Below are positions 9,646-21,165 of a stretch of 64,000 nucleotides of DNA, piece by piece. The notes below the pieces were generated by a model that did no database searches, was not told the DNA's origin, and was given only the letters and a program-made list of their open reading frames with translations. The position numbers were made by a program, and so were the translations under genes. Source of the stretch: Lotus japonicus (lineage: Eukaryota > Streptophyta > Magnoliopsida > Fabales > Fabaceae); the NCBI RefSeq assembly GCF_012489685.1, contig NC_080044.1, forward strand, positions 51,336,964 to 51,400,963, written 5' to 3'. Within the stretch, counting starts at the first letter, position 1. Every line of letters begins with the position of its first letter.

Positions 9646-12144
9646 AATAAGAAACTAAAGATTTAATCCATTGCTACCACACAAAATTCTGACATATGAG
9701 TATCACAACTATTATGTGCCTCTCTTTGATTTCAAGATTAAGCGATGATAAATGATTGGTCCTTTCAACTAGCTGTGAGCAAATATCATAATGGCACGAT
9801 CCAACTACTTTCATAAGTGGTTCAATTTCACTTAATGCTTTGGAAGTTAATACGTTATCTTTTAGATGCGCTTCTCAAAGTTCAGGTAGCGCATTATTGA
9901 TCACAGTTTGAATCATATTATAGGTACACACTACGGTCACATATAAGCAAAAACATATATTTTAGGTTCATTCATTTAATGATACATTTAGTCATTAATA
10001 ATATCACAAAATTATCCGTCATAGTGTATAAACTATAAAGTATACATACTACAACAAGTAAGAAAACATTAACCACATAAATTCAACATTCAACTTCATA
10101 ATAAAGTAGAGTTAAATAAAATACATAAACAATCAAAGTACCAAGAGTGCATGATTCATAATAAAGTCTTAGAGATAGCTCAAAATTTGCAGTGGCGACG
10201 ACGACTTGCAGCGGTGATGTCTCATCTTCTCCTAGGGTTCAAAGGTGAATGAGAATGTTGGATTGAAATGAGAAACACTATCTTTCCCTTGGTCTTTTTT
10301 AAAAGTTTTTCGTGAGAACCCAAAATTACCCCATTTAATTTGGAGATTTAGTGAAAAATTTGTTTTATCCGTGACTCGCAGACTTGGGGTAGAATCGCAA
10401 GTCTATGCGAGTTTACCGAGACAGTAGGAGTTTGCTCGATTCTTGGAATTTGAGTTTACTTGCGAGTTGACTCGTTTTGACAACCTTGGTGGCAAGTGAT
10501 AAAAAATAAAAAATAATTAAATTTAAAAAAATTATTAAAATTATGATTTTTCTCAAAATTACTTAATATTTAAATTAAAATTTATTATATAATTAGAAAA
10601 ATTTTAAATAAATAGCAACTGATAATATAAAATTAGTCTCATTAATAAATTAATATTTATAAGTGAGTCGTCTTTTTACTGTTAATAAATAATAATTTTA
10701 TTATAATATAAATAAAAAATAATTTTAACTAAGTAGTAGCAAGTAATAATGATAATTTAATTATTTTATATGAGTAAATTAAATATTTTCACCATTAATA
10801 AATTAGTTAAATTTTTAATTAAATTAATAAGTAGCTGAATAATTTTAGCTTAGCAATAACAACTAGTAATTGATATACAGTAAATTAATATTTTAAATAA
10901 TTAATATTTTTTGACTTAAATAATTAATATTATTATAAACTATATAAAATATAAATATTCAAATAATTGAATTTAGGGTTATGCTACTAAGCAAGGACTG
11001 AAATTGTTGTCCTATCCTGTCAGGATAATTCTATCTTAACTTCTCCCTCAGGCTTACTATTACACATGATAGACATGATAGGATAAGAGACATGATTGCG
11101 TTGTCCTATCCTGCTGACGCAACAAATAACAAATTAGAGCATGATATGATTATAATATTCTATCTTATCTGCTTATCTTATCAACCAAATAAAGTCTAAT
11201 ATAGGCCGGAAGTAATTGATAATAATATTTAGGGGGGGGGGGAATCCCTGTTTCTAAAGCTTCATTATACAAATTTTTTGTCACAACATTAAGAACACAA
11301 GGATTACATTCCAAATCCAACCAAATCTAAGCAGGTGGATAACAAAACTTGGTAATAGGGCTTAGCAACAATCGGTTATGGTCGGATTTGGGTCGTAAAA
11401 GCCAAATCCGACCAAAACCGAAGCACAAATTTCCTGGTCCGCTTATGTCCGATGGGAGCCTCAGATTCGTCTGTTTGTGGGTTGGTCGGGTGAATAGATG
11501 ATCGGGTGGGTTTCATCGGATCTGAGGGTTAGTGGACTTACCCAGAAAATTTTCTCAAGAAAAAGAAAAAGAAGAGAATAGGGGTTGGCCACAAGCTCAG
11601 CGGTGGTTTAGTGGCGGTGAAGCCAAGGAATATGAACGATATGATGACCACGCTTCCAAAGCACGATAGCTGTGGTTCTTTGTTCAAAAAATTTCGAGCT
11701 TGGATGAAGAAGGAAGCATCGTCGCAGCTTCATTGTTGCTATGGGAAGAACATTGTTTTTGTTCGGTGTTGTTTCAAATAGAGAGATAGTTAGATATTGG
11801 AGTTTCACTGTCTTTATGGACTTGTATTCACATGGAAGCCACATGATGGCATTGATAGACCTATAAGTCATAGACTAGCATAGAACTTGTGAGTAGTCAG
11901 CTTTTTTTGATAAATAAAAACTATTATATTAGTCTAACAAGACAAGGCACTGCACGTTATAGCCTATAGGTCACAAGGTCTAAAGTTTGAATTTTTAATT
12001 CATGATATTACCTTGTGTGTATAAATAATATATGCTTTCCCTTTTACATGGTCGGATTCGGGCTTTGATGGATTGATTTTTTCTCAACTGAGCCCGCCCG
12101 AATTTACCCACTCTTAACCGTTCTCTTTTACCTGTTGACCCGTC
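9646..12144. other. AT-rich intergenic DNA with ill-defined repeats
   Basis: Three parts are seen. 9650-10500 has no gene. 10500-10980 is extremely AT-rich. 11360-12130 contains GGTCGGATT-type motifs near both ends, as in small hAT-like elements, but TIRs and target duplication could not be matched. A ten-G run lies near 11231-11241. No RNA gene is seen. Confidence 0.45.
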
Positions 12145-13152
12145 TGTAACACCCCGATTTCGGTGGCGTCACTTTAGTAACCAAAAGTAAACTTAATGCG
12201 GAAAAACGTGAATATATTTTTTTTTCCGATTATAACTAAGACAAGACTGAAATAAATAAAACCCAAGTGCGAAAAGTAATAAAACTAATATACAATATAT
12301 AAACAGCCCCCGCTGTAAGTAGCAACCTCGTCACGAGTGAACCTCCAGTGACGGGTAATAGAAGAGTAGCGCCCGTAGGCAAAAGTACAAACCAAAAGAA
12401 AAGGTTAAGTGTCCGCAACACTATCCCTCAAAATGAGAATAAGCTGGCCCATCGGCCTGAAACAAGACTTCCTAAGTCCAACCAACTCTCTGTGATTCCC
12501 GTAAGGCAACCACACAAAAAGCTATAGGTGGGAAACTACCCTTTCCCGAATGAAACAAATGATGTTCAGAGCTAAGACTCTACTCCTACACTAATCCCAT
12601 CTCGAGGAGCTCACACTAACACTCAATCCTACATGCTAGCGTGATCGTCGTCCGAATCTGAATCCAGAACGACTAAGTCTAGGTACATCCTCCGTCCTCC
12701 GCTCGCTATCGCGATGCGCTCCTGTTCCAGCATCCCAACTCTAGTTTCCCCCGAAGGGTGAACCGTCGTGAACTAGTCCGCCAAAGACATCTGACAAAGG
12801 GCGTTTGTTCGCCAAAGCACACACAGAAGACGCGAGGGTCAACTCCAAAGAATTATGTAAATAATAGCAAGGATAGATACCATTAAAAGATTAGCCACTT
12901 AGGCTTATAACTAGGGATAACATCCTAGGGTTGCATTATCTCATGATGAATATAAACGACGATAAATCACAGTTAACATGCCTCAAATAGAATTAACAAG
13001 TATCAAACACACTCATCACTAAGTCAGTATGCATGTTGCATGAAATGATATGCAGGTTAACCCAGTTAACCACATGCATTCCGGAAAGGGATGGACATCA
13101 AACGGATCAGCCCTAACACCAGCCACGGTGAACCATTTCGGCCCACGTGCCT
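12145..13152 (-). repeat. Truncated chromovirus LTR, minus orientation
   Basis: It begins TGTAACACCCCGATTTCGG, the reversed 3' end of the Tekay-like LTRs found at 20464-24068 and 31930-35966. It stays alignable to the first part of the 31930 LTR at clearly below full identity. It is therefore a different insertion, not the partner LTR of G1; the left flank CCGTC also differs from the right flank CTCTT of G1. It stops at the N gap. Positions 12630-12850 carry a damaged version of the LTR ORF described at 32418-32894. Confidence 0.75.
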
Positions 13153-13252
13153 NNNNNNNNNNNNNNNNNNNNNNNNNNNNNNNNNNNNNNNNNNNNNNNN
13201 NNNNNNNNNNNNNNNNNNNNNNNNNNNNNNNNNNNNNNNNNNNNNNNNNNNN
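13153..13252. other. Assembly gap of 100 N
   Basis: Exactly 100 undetermined bases, the usual placeholder for a gap of unknown size. The sequence left of it is a Gypsy LTR and right of it a Copia internal region, so the true distance and continuity are unknown. Confidence 0.99.
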
Positions 13253-14935
13253 TTTGGTTGGGCTCTGGTTGGTCATGGATGATGGGTTCAGAAGATAATG
13301 GGTCGTACGGAATGGTAAGGAGAGAGGTTGGATTTCTGACCTAGAGGTTGGGTTTCTGAAGCAAATTCCAGAGAGGTGCTTCGGTAGGAGAAGGTTGAAA
13401 GAAGGAGGATCGTGGGGAATGTGGTGGAGAGGTGGTTTGTGCGGCTGGTTGGGATTCAGGAATAGGAGTGAGGGGATTTGAGGAGTGTTGAAGCAAGGCA
13501 GAAATAGGAAGTGCATCAAATAAATTCAAATCATCATCAGAAGCAAGTGCAGGCTTACTTGAATGTGCTGATGATCGAGTCACTCTGGCAGGAGGTTCAG
13601 TCCTTCTGACCACTGCAGCAGCTGGTTCCACCCGAGTAGGCTTCACCACGATTCTGACCTTCTTCTGCTTCTTCTTTGGAGGACCATCCTCACTATCACT
13701 ATCATCACCATCATCAGGCTTTCTCTTTGTCTTCTTGACCAGAGGGACATCAGATTCTTCAGAGGATTCTTCCAGAACCATCTTCCTCTGAGCTTTCTTC
13801 TTGGGAGGAGAAGGAAACTCTGGAGCTGGCGGCAGTCTGCTGAAGAAATCATCAAGATCAATCTCGAATCCTTTGAGCCCTGAGGTCTTCAACATAGCAT
13901 CTGATGGCTTCAGGATTGTCTGCTTGAGTCCACAGTGGGTAGTCATTCAGAGGCATCCTTCTTCCTCTGATCTCAAAAGATGTGTCTTCATGAGCAGGAG
14001 CAATCTTCTTCTGGACCAAACCCATCTTCTTCAGAGAGTTGGCAGTGAAGACATCGCTGACAATTGTGCTCAAATCCTCTGTGCAACCAGCATTGATCAG
14101 GTCTTGAATGAGGCCACTCTCAACGAAGAGATCAGACAGCAGTCTCTCAAAGGGGATATACTTGATTGCTGACTTGATTGAGGCAGTAGTCCTAGACTTC
14201 CGGATACACTCCTTCAAGTAGGAGAACAGGAAGTAGGGAAGGCAGATCTTCCTCTTGTCTTGAATGAAAAACAGCATCGCCTTCTGGTTGAAGTTGATGT
14301 AATCTGGGGAACTGCCCTTCGGTCTCTGATTGATGCAGTTGAGCAGGATCTTGTGCCAGATCCTGAGTTTGGGGTGAAGGTCCATCACCTTGTAACTTGT
14401 CTTGCCCGGTTTGAAAGTGGTGTACAGGGCCTGGTTGGTTTTGTCTTTGGTGCTGGGTTTCAGCTTCAAATCAGTGAATTGGAATCGAAACCCATAAGCA
14501 GTGTCTGCACCTAGCAGATTCACGAATGACTTCTCCGTGATGATGATCTTCCTGCCAAGAATATGAGATACCACTTGAGTATCATCGCAGTCGGCGTGCT
14601 TCCAGAATTCCTTGACCAACTTCTCATACACCGGTCCTCGAAGTCGGTTGAAGTAGTTTCCCCAACCTTGAGCTTGGACTTCAGGACGAAGATCAAACCC
14701 ATTTGCAGCCAGGTTGTCGAGGTCGAATCTCCATTCTGCCAGGACTTGGAGTTCCTCAGGAGCAAATACGCAGTGAACGGCACAGCCCCGTTCTGCAATT
14801 GGAACAATCTGCTCTTGAGCTTGAACTTGTTCTTGTGCCGGGTTCTCAGAGCCCTTTTGACCCGTTGCCAAACCAACTTCCATGTGAGGGAACTGAGGTG
14901 CATCTGCAGTAGATCTTCTGGTTTGTCTCACCATT
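13253..14935 (-). pseudogene. Sirevirus envelope-like gene, partial and frameshifted
   Basis: The frame starts at the ATG at 14935 in a good context, as in the complete copy, and encodes the same N-terminal region. It breaks at about 13870-13880, where a TTT replaces the TT of the complete copy, and then continues in another frame to the gap. The family is an extra gene carried downstream of pol by Sireviruses. It is called envelope-like for its position and weak structural resemblance, and its role is unproven. The acidic, Lys-rich and Ser/Pro-rich middle section is preserved, while the C-terminal coiled-coil is missing beyond the gap. Confidence 0.75.
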
Positions 14936-15378
14936 TTGAAGAGGTTGAAGGTTTGAGGTAGAAGACGAAGTTTGAAGGATGAAGAGAGATCGAGAGAGAA
15001 ATCAAGAAAGAGGCGGTTTTGAAAAGCAGAGAGTGCGAGAGTGAAAACCGGAAGTGAACGAGAACGTGTGTGTATAGTGGGTTTTATCAAATAACCGTTG
15101 TTGATTCAAAAAGCACTTTAAGATCAACGGTTGAAAATTAAAGATAGATAGTAACAGTAAAATACACAATCACACACAGGAGATAAGCATATCTACACGC
15201 AATCATAACAGACTGTCACACGGGCACAAGGAATTATGCATCAGAAATTCTGACACACGTGTTGTTGTCTCAGCTTCAGAGTCAGTACCAGTGGGCACAC
15301 ACACTCTGATTGAGTTACCTTCTGGACTAGACATCTTCTGATCAAAGAAGTATCATAGTCAGAGGTTCTGATCCATCT

Positions 15379-16456
15379 TCACTCTGGACAAAAGTCCATG
15401 TTTAGATTTTTCAGAATAAAATTAAATCTATCCTCTGCTAAGGGCTTTGTAAAGATATCTGCCCATTGATGGTCAGTATCAACAAACTTCAGAAGAAGTA
15501 CGCCCTTCTGTACATAATCTCTAATAAAGTGATACTTTACCTCAATGTGCTTTGCCCTTGAATGCAAGATAGGATTCTTACTCAATGAGATTGCAGCAGT
15601 GTTGTCACAATAGATTGGGATATTACTCTCAAGGATCTGATAATCCTCCAGCTGATGTTTCATCCAGAGCATCTGAGTGCTGCATATTGCTGCTGAGATA
15701 TATTCTGCCTCTGCAGTTGATAGTGCAATGGTTGATTGCCTCTTGCTTGCCCATGAGACTAGATTGCTTCCAGAAATTGACAATTTCCAGAAGTACTTTT
15801 TCTCTCTGTTCTATCTCCAGCATAATCAGCATCACAATAACCTGAAAGCTTATACTCTGATGTTTTCTTATACATCAAGCCAAGGTTAGTGGTGCCTTTC
15901 AGATACCTTAGGATCCTCTTAACAGCAGTTAGTGGGTTTCCCTTGGATCTGATTGGAAACGAGCACATAAGTGAACACTAAATAATATGTCTGGCCTAGA
16001 TGCAGTTAAGTATAGAAGTGAACCTATCATTCCACGATAGAGCTTCTGACATACTTTACCAACTTTTATCTTTCTTTCTCCAAAATGCATGTAGGATGCA
16101 TTGGAGTCTTGGCCACTGTAGATTCCAGCATATTGAACTTCTTCAGAAGTTCTTTAGTGTACTTGCTCTGATGGATATATGTTCCTTTCTGGTGTTTGAT
16201 CAACTTGTATTTCCCAGAAAGTACTTTAATTCTCCCATCATACTCATCTCAAATTCAGCCTGCATCATCTCAGAAAATTCTTTGCATAGAGATTGATTAG
16301 CAGAACCAAATATAATATCATCAACATAAATTTGCACAATTAAGATATCATCTTTATAAGTCTTGCAAAAAAGAGTTGTATCTACTTTACCCCTTACAAA
16401 CTCATTCCTCCAGAAGGAATGAGCTAAGTCTCTCATACCATGCTCTGGGAGCTTGC
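15379..16456 (-). pseudogene. Copia pol fragment: end of RT and RNase H, frameshifted
   Basis: The reverse transcriptase active-site motif YVDDIIFG is readable near 16305-16330. The RNase H end, with the [12 protein letters not shown] motif, runs to a stop at 15379. At least five one-base indels between about 15775 and 16420 split it into three frames, relative to the intact equivalent at 42412-43486. Most of these are in homopolymers and there are very few substitutions, so sequencing error is as likely as decay. At its 5' end it is fused to Gypsy pol at 16456/16457. Confidence 0.8.
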
Positions 16457-17822
16457 CGGTGTCACCAATGCTGATTGGCGGTGTCTCGAAAGACAAGTTA
16501 TCCTTCAACTCAATGTCATCCAACTCGATAACATGTGTCGATCAGCAATATACTTCCTCAGTTGTGACACATGGAATACATCGTGAATGTTTGATAGAAA
16601 AGGCGGTAGTTGCGATCTGATAAGCTACCGGTCCTACACGACGAGTAATCTGATAAGGTCCAATAAACTTTGGCGTAAGCTTTTCTTGACTTGATTGCTC
16701 GACCAACTCCTGTAGTATGAGTAACTCGCAGAAACACATGATCTCCTTCTTCAAATTCCAGGGTTCTGCGCCTTTGATCTGCATAGCTCTTCTGTCTACT
16801 CTGAGAAGCCTTCATCTTCTCTCTGATCTGTTTAATCTTCTCAGTCGTCTGTTGCAGAAGTTTCCGGTTCCTACTAACAAATTCTCTCCATCTTGATACC
16901 AACATAAAGGTGTTCTACACTTGCGCCATACAAAGCCTCATACGGTGCCATGCTTATGGTCGTATGAAACTGTTGTTGTATGGTGAACTCAATCAGTGAC
17001 AATAGGGTATCCCAACTGCCCTTGTTGTCTAACACGCAAGCTCGTAAGCAATCCTCCAATGATTGGATAGTTCTCTCAGTTTGCCCATCAGTCTGTGGAT
17101 GATAAGCAGAACTTAATCTCAGCCTCGTTCCCAAAGCATTATGAAGAGCTCCCCACAAATGTGAAGTAAACTTCGGGTCTCTATCGGAAACGATACTTGT
17201 TGGCACTCCATGAAGTCGCACAATCTCAGCTATATATATCTCTGATAGCTTCTCCACGTTGTACGTGGTCCTCATAGGTATGAAATGAGCCGATTTAGTC
17301 AGTCGATCCACGATTACCCAAATCGAATCATATCCTTTTTGAGTCCTTGGCAATGCCACGACAAAATCCATCGATATGCTATCCCATTTCCATTGAGGTA
17401 CATCCAAAACTTTGTAGCATACCCGAAGATTTCTGATGTTCACCTTCGCCTTTTGACAGGTTAAACATGCAGCTACATATTCTGCCACTTGTCTTTTCAT
17501 TCCTGCCACCAAAAATTCACCTTCAAGTCCTGATGCATCTTTTTCATTCCAGGGTGAATGCTCAACTTGCTTTGTGACCTTCGTCCATAATCAACCTCCT
17601 TAAGTCAGGGTTGTTAGGTACGCAAACTCTACCCTTACACCGCAGGATATTGTCACTTCCTACCTTGAATTCCGGGTCCTTACCCTGAATTACCAAATTC
17701 CTTTTTCCGAGTAAAAATTCATCTTGTAACTGTTGGTCTCGGATTTCCTCATCAATCCATTGGTAATCCTGACCATTTCCAAACTTCAGTTCTCCCTCGG
17801 ATACTCCCACATCTAAACTCAA
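16457..17822 (-). pseudogene. G1 integrase region, frameshifted
   Basis: The longest piece (17512-16874) holds the integrase core. The three catalytic acidic residues can be placed in the contexts SMDFVVALP, VSDRDPKFTS and TDGQTERT, the D,D-35-E pattern of retroviral-type integrases. The zinc-binding N-terminal region lies in 17822-17513 in shifted frames, and the C-terminal part in 16905-16500 is split twice. The protein would insert element DNA into chromosomes. The frame ends at SIGD, just before the chromodomain would begin, because of the Copia junction. Confidence 0.8.
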
Positions 17823-19060
17823 ATCCCGAAATTGTTCAGCAGTTGCAGCTCCCTAACCATCATTGACGAGATATGCATCTTCCTGCTCAATGCATCAGCA
17901 ACAACATTAGCCTTTCCAGGATGGTATTGTAAGGTAAAATCGTAATCCTTGAGAAATTCCATCCAACGTCGTTGTCTCATGTTCAACTCCTTCTGGTCGA
18001 ACAAGTACTTCAAGCTCTTGTGATCACTGAATATGGTGAAATTGCATCCATATAAGTGATGTCTCCAGATCTTCAACGAAAACACGATGGCAGCAAGTTC
18101 TAAGTCATGAGTCGGATAGTTCTTCTCATGAGTCTTCAGTTGTCGTGAAGCATAAGCCACCACCTTCCGATGTTGCATCAGACACATCCCTAACCTTGAT
18201 GCGAAGCATCACAGTACACTTCATACGGTTCCTCTGGTTGCGGTAAAACGAGTACAGGTGACGTCGTCAAACGTTCCTTCATTGTCTGAAAGCTAGTTTC
18301 GCACGCTTCGGTCCATGCAAAAGGTTGATCCTTCTCGTAAGTTGGCTCAAGGGTCCAACGATCTTGGCGAAATTCTCAATGAAGCGACGATAGTATCCCG
18401 CCAAACCGACAAAACTCCTGATCTCCGTCACGGTCTTTGGCCGTTCCCATGACAACACAGTCTCTACCTTTGCTGGATCCACAGCTATGCCTTCTTTAGA
18501 GATCACATGAACCTAAGAATTTACCTCTTCGAGCCAAAATTCACACTTAGAAGGGTTGGCGTACAGCTTTGTCTCTCTCAACACTTGTAAAACCTGACGC
18601 ATGCCCTTCATGATCTTCAGCATTCTTTGAGTAGATCAGAATGTCGTCGATAAACACCACGACAAATCGATCTAAGAATGGATGGAAAGTCCTGTTCATT
18701 AATCCATGAAAATGGCAGGTGCGTTTGTCACCCCAAATGGCATCACTAGATACTCATAATGTCCATAACGAGTTCTGAATGCCGTCTTTTGGATATCCTC
18801 AGTCTTTACTCTGATCTGATGGTAACCCGACTTCAGGTCTATCTTTGAGAATATCGCAGCTCCTCGTAGTTGATCCATCAAATCGTCAATTCTAGGTAAC
18901 GGATACCTATTCTTGACGGTCACTTTGTTCAGTTGTCGATAGTCGACACAAAGTCTAGATTTCCCGTCCTTCTTCTTCACCAATAAGACGGGTTCTCCCA
19001 AGGTGAAACACTTGGTCGGATAAATCCCTTCGATAGAAGATCCTCAAGTTGAGACTTCAA
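17819..19060 (-). pseudogene. G1 reverse transcriptase and RNase H, frameshifted
   Basis: The RT fingers and palm are readable at 19001-18699 ([14 protein letters not shown], then PFGVTNAP). The catalytic motif FIDDI lies at about 18638-18658 in another frame. The connection domain (AGYYRRFIENF) is at 18506-18279. RNase H of the Gypsy type follows at 18187-17819 ([13 protein letters not shown], then [14 protein letters not shown]). The parts are in the expected order without internal deletion, so the breaks are small indels, not rearrangement. They may be real decay or uncorrected sequencing errors. Confidence 0.8.
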
Positions 19061-19769
19061 CTCCACCAATTCCGCAGGTGCCATCCGATATGTGCAATCG
19101 AAATCGGTCCTGTTCCGGGTACGATGTCAATAGCTAACTCAATGTCGCGTACAGGCGGCAAACCAGGTACATCGCCAGGAAAAACATCCGCGAAGGCCCT
19201 CACAACTGGAATATTACTCTTCCGAATTCCCTTTACTCTCTCCAAGCTTAACAAAACTGAATACTCTTGAGATCCTTCATTCAGAGAGACGCTAATATTG
19301 GCGGATAGATACTCGGAAAGATCCGAGTCAGGAAATACCACTCTCTTTCGGCTGCAGTCCAGAAGACAATGGTAGTGGGACAACCAGTCCATCCCTAGGA
19401 TAACATCTAGGTTCTTGAGAGTTAGGCACACTAGGTTAGCATGGTAAACTCGATCTCTATAGGTTACTGGGCAAACATGCATGCAGTATTGGCAAGCAGA
19501 GTTTTGGCAGGTGTGGTAACTATAAGATCGAAACTCAAAGCAGTAACGGGAAGTTTTAATCTAGTAGCACATTCCCTAGAGATAAAAGAGTGCGTTGCTC
19601 CGGAATCAAAAAGTACAGTCAGGAGATTACCGTCAGTCTCGCAGTCTCCCCTGATCAGACCATCAACTCCTTCAGCTTCTTCACCATCCATGGTAGGACT
19701 TCTTGCCTTAGCAGCAGGACGCTTCCACGAGCAGTGTTGACAGCTGGTTCTGTCTTGGGTGCTCTGCAT
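19061..19769 (-). pseudogene. G1 aspartic protease region, frameshifted
   Basis: The active-site motif FDSGATHSFIS of a retropepsin-type protease is clear near 19580-19620, and the downstream flap and hydrophobic region ILGMDWLS near 19390-19410. These two parts lie in different frames that overlap at 19464-19482. In the family this enzyme cleaves the Gag-Pol polyprotein. It is contiguous with the gag zinc-finger region upstream and with RT downstream. Confidence 0.75.
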
Positions 19770-20463
19770 TGACCAGCAGTATGCCCCAACTTGTTACAGT
19801 TAAAGCATTTGGGCCTCATGTCAGTACAGCATGGCATAGTGCCCAGGCTGCCCACATCTGTAACAGGTCATCTCCCTGTTCACAGTCTGACCTCCAGAAC
19901 CTCCAGCAGTACCCACCATGGGCCTATAAGATCCTGAAGCAATCCCTCTACCAGCAGGTCGTTGATACGGCCTCCTGCTCTGAAATCTCCCTCTGCCTTG
20001 AATATTTTGAGAGCCCGACCTCATCGGCCCTCCTGTTCCAACACGGTTCAGTCTCTTATTCTTCATTATCTCCACTTCCGTGGCTTTTTCAACCAAGGTC
20101 TGGAAGCGAGTGATTCCCAATGGTTTCACCGAGTCTTCAATATCGGGCCTCAGCCATTCACAAAGCGCTTGCACATGTAGGGTTCATCGACCCCATTGCG
20201 GAAGAATCGAAAGTGCTTGGCCAACGATTCCAGCTTGGCAGCATATTCCGGGATGAACATGCTACCCTGACGAAGTCTCAGGAATTGCGACTCACGCTCG
20301 TCCCGAGCACTATCTGGAAAATACTTCTCCAGAAAAGCAGCACGAAACGAAACCCAATTCACTTCCAAGTTGTTTGCTTCCATCATTCCTCTGGCGCCTC
20401 TCCACCAGTACTCAGCATCACCAACAGTAGAAAGGTTGCCATTCCCACCTTGGCCCCCTCAGC
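19770..20463 (-). pseudogene. G1 gag, 3' part with two CCHC zinc knuckles
   Basis: This continues gag from the other side of the G2 insertion. It contains the conserved capsid-type segment (EKYFPDSARDERESQF, then EYAAKLESLAKHFRFF), followed by two zinc knuckles: CYRCGQPGHY (residue pattern CX2CX4H) and CFNCNKLGHTAGQC. Two frameshifts separate the three readable parts (20386-20150, 20174-19821 and 19855 onward). The equivalent gag in G2 is intact and similar throughout, which confirms the reading. The 5-bp target site TCAGC of G2 is at 20459-20463. Confidence 0.8.
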
Positions 20464-21152
20464 TGTAAGACCTGGATTTTCAGAACAAGTTAAGTTTCCG
20501 ACTCACACGTAGAATCAGTGTAAGCGTGACAGGAGTTTGACATTTGAGAAAGATTAATGAAGAAGAAAGTTCAGGAATTTCTTGAGGAATGTTGCGTAGT
20601 TGTTTTCGGAGTTAGTGCGAGTCGTCTGCACACTTGCCTTAGGGCGAGCGTGTCCAGAATAGGCTATTTCGCTCTTAAAGCAACGTTTTGAGTGAGATTT
20701 CGAACTCAGGGAAAATTTAAAGATTCTCTTTATTTTTCCATCGACCAGCGTTTCATTTCGGAACTCTGGACTGTACGCACGATAGGTTTCACTTTTCGGA
20801 TGTCCGCCGACGCTAATTTCTTTGCTTCGAAACCCTATTTTCGAGCAATGGATGAAGACTTTTTCTATTCGGGACTTCTAACAAAGATTCCGTCCGCGTT
20901 GTCAGACTTGTTTCGACATTTCCAATCTTTCTTCTGTTGGAAGTTTTGTCGTCTGAGCATCACAGCAAAAAGTAGTTTTTCGGGGCAGATTAACCGACAC
21001 CGCTTTTGAGTTTTTCGATATCGTATTTCCCAAATCCTAGATATTTGTTTTGAGTTCTGGAATTCTGACGCTAGAATCTCTCTTAGAATTTCACGGTGAT
21101 CGTGCTGCAAAAATCGGAATCGCGAAATTTTCATTTTCCCACGATTTCACCC

Positions 21153-21165
21153 GCCTATAAATAGG
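21153..21165 (+). promoter_or_regulatory. TATA box of the G2 LTR promoter
   Basis: CCTATAAATAGGC fits a plant TATA box. The same sequence occurs at the equivalent place in the 3' LTR (about 28533-28545). It would drive the genomic transcript that starts in the LTR. Confidence 0.55.

Larger units (their letters stand above)
13253..16456 (-). mobile_element. Internal fragment of a Sirevirus-type Copia element
   Basis: The segment is collinear with 40288-43486 of the complete Sirevirus further right, at high identity. It covers the last third of pol and most of the envelope-like gene. It has no LTRs: the left end is the N gap and the right end joins Gypsy pol sequence at 16456/16457 without a TG/CA terminus or target duplication. 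Near its ends it differs from the complete copy mainly by one-base length changes in short homopolymers. It is either a truncated old insertion or an assembly chimera. Confidence 0.85.

Noticed and set aside
20692..21009. 105-codon frame in the G2 LTR (also at 28073-28390)
   Set aside because: LTR sequence near the TATA box, with no domain and no support from the related G1 LTR.
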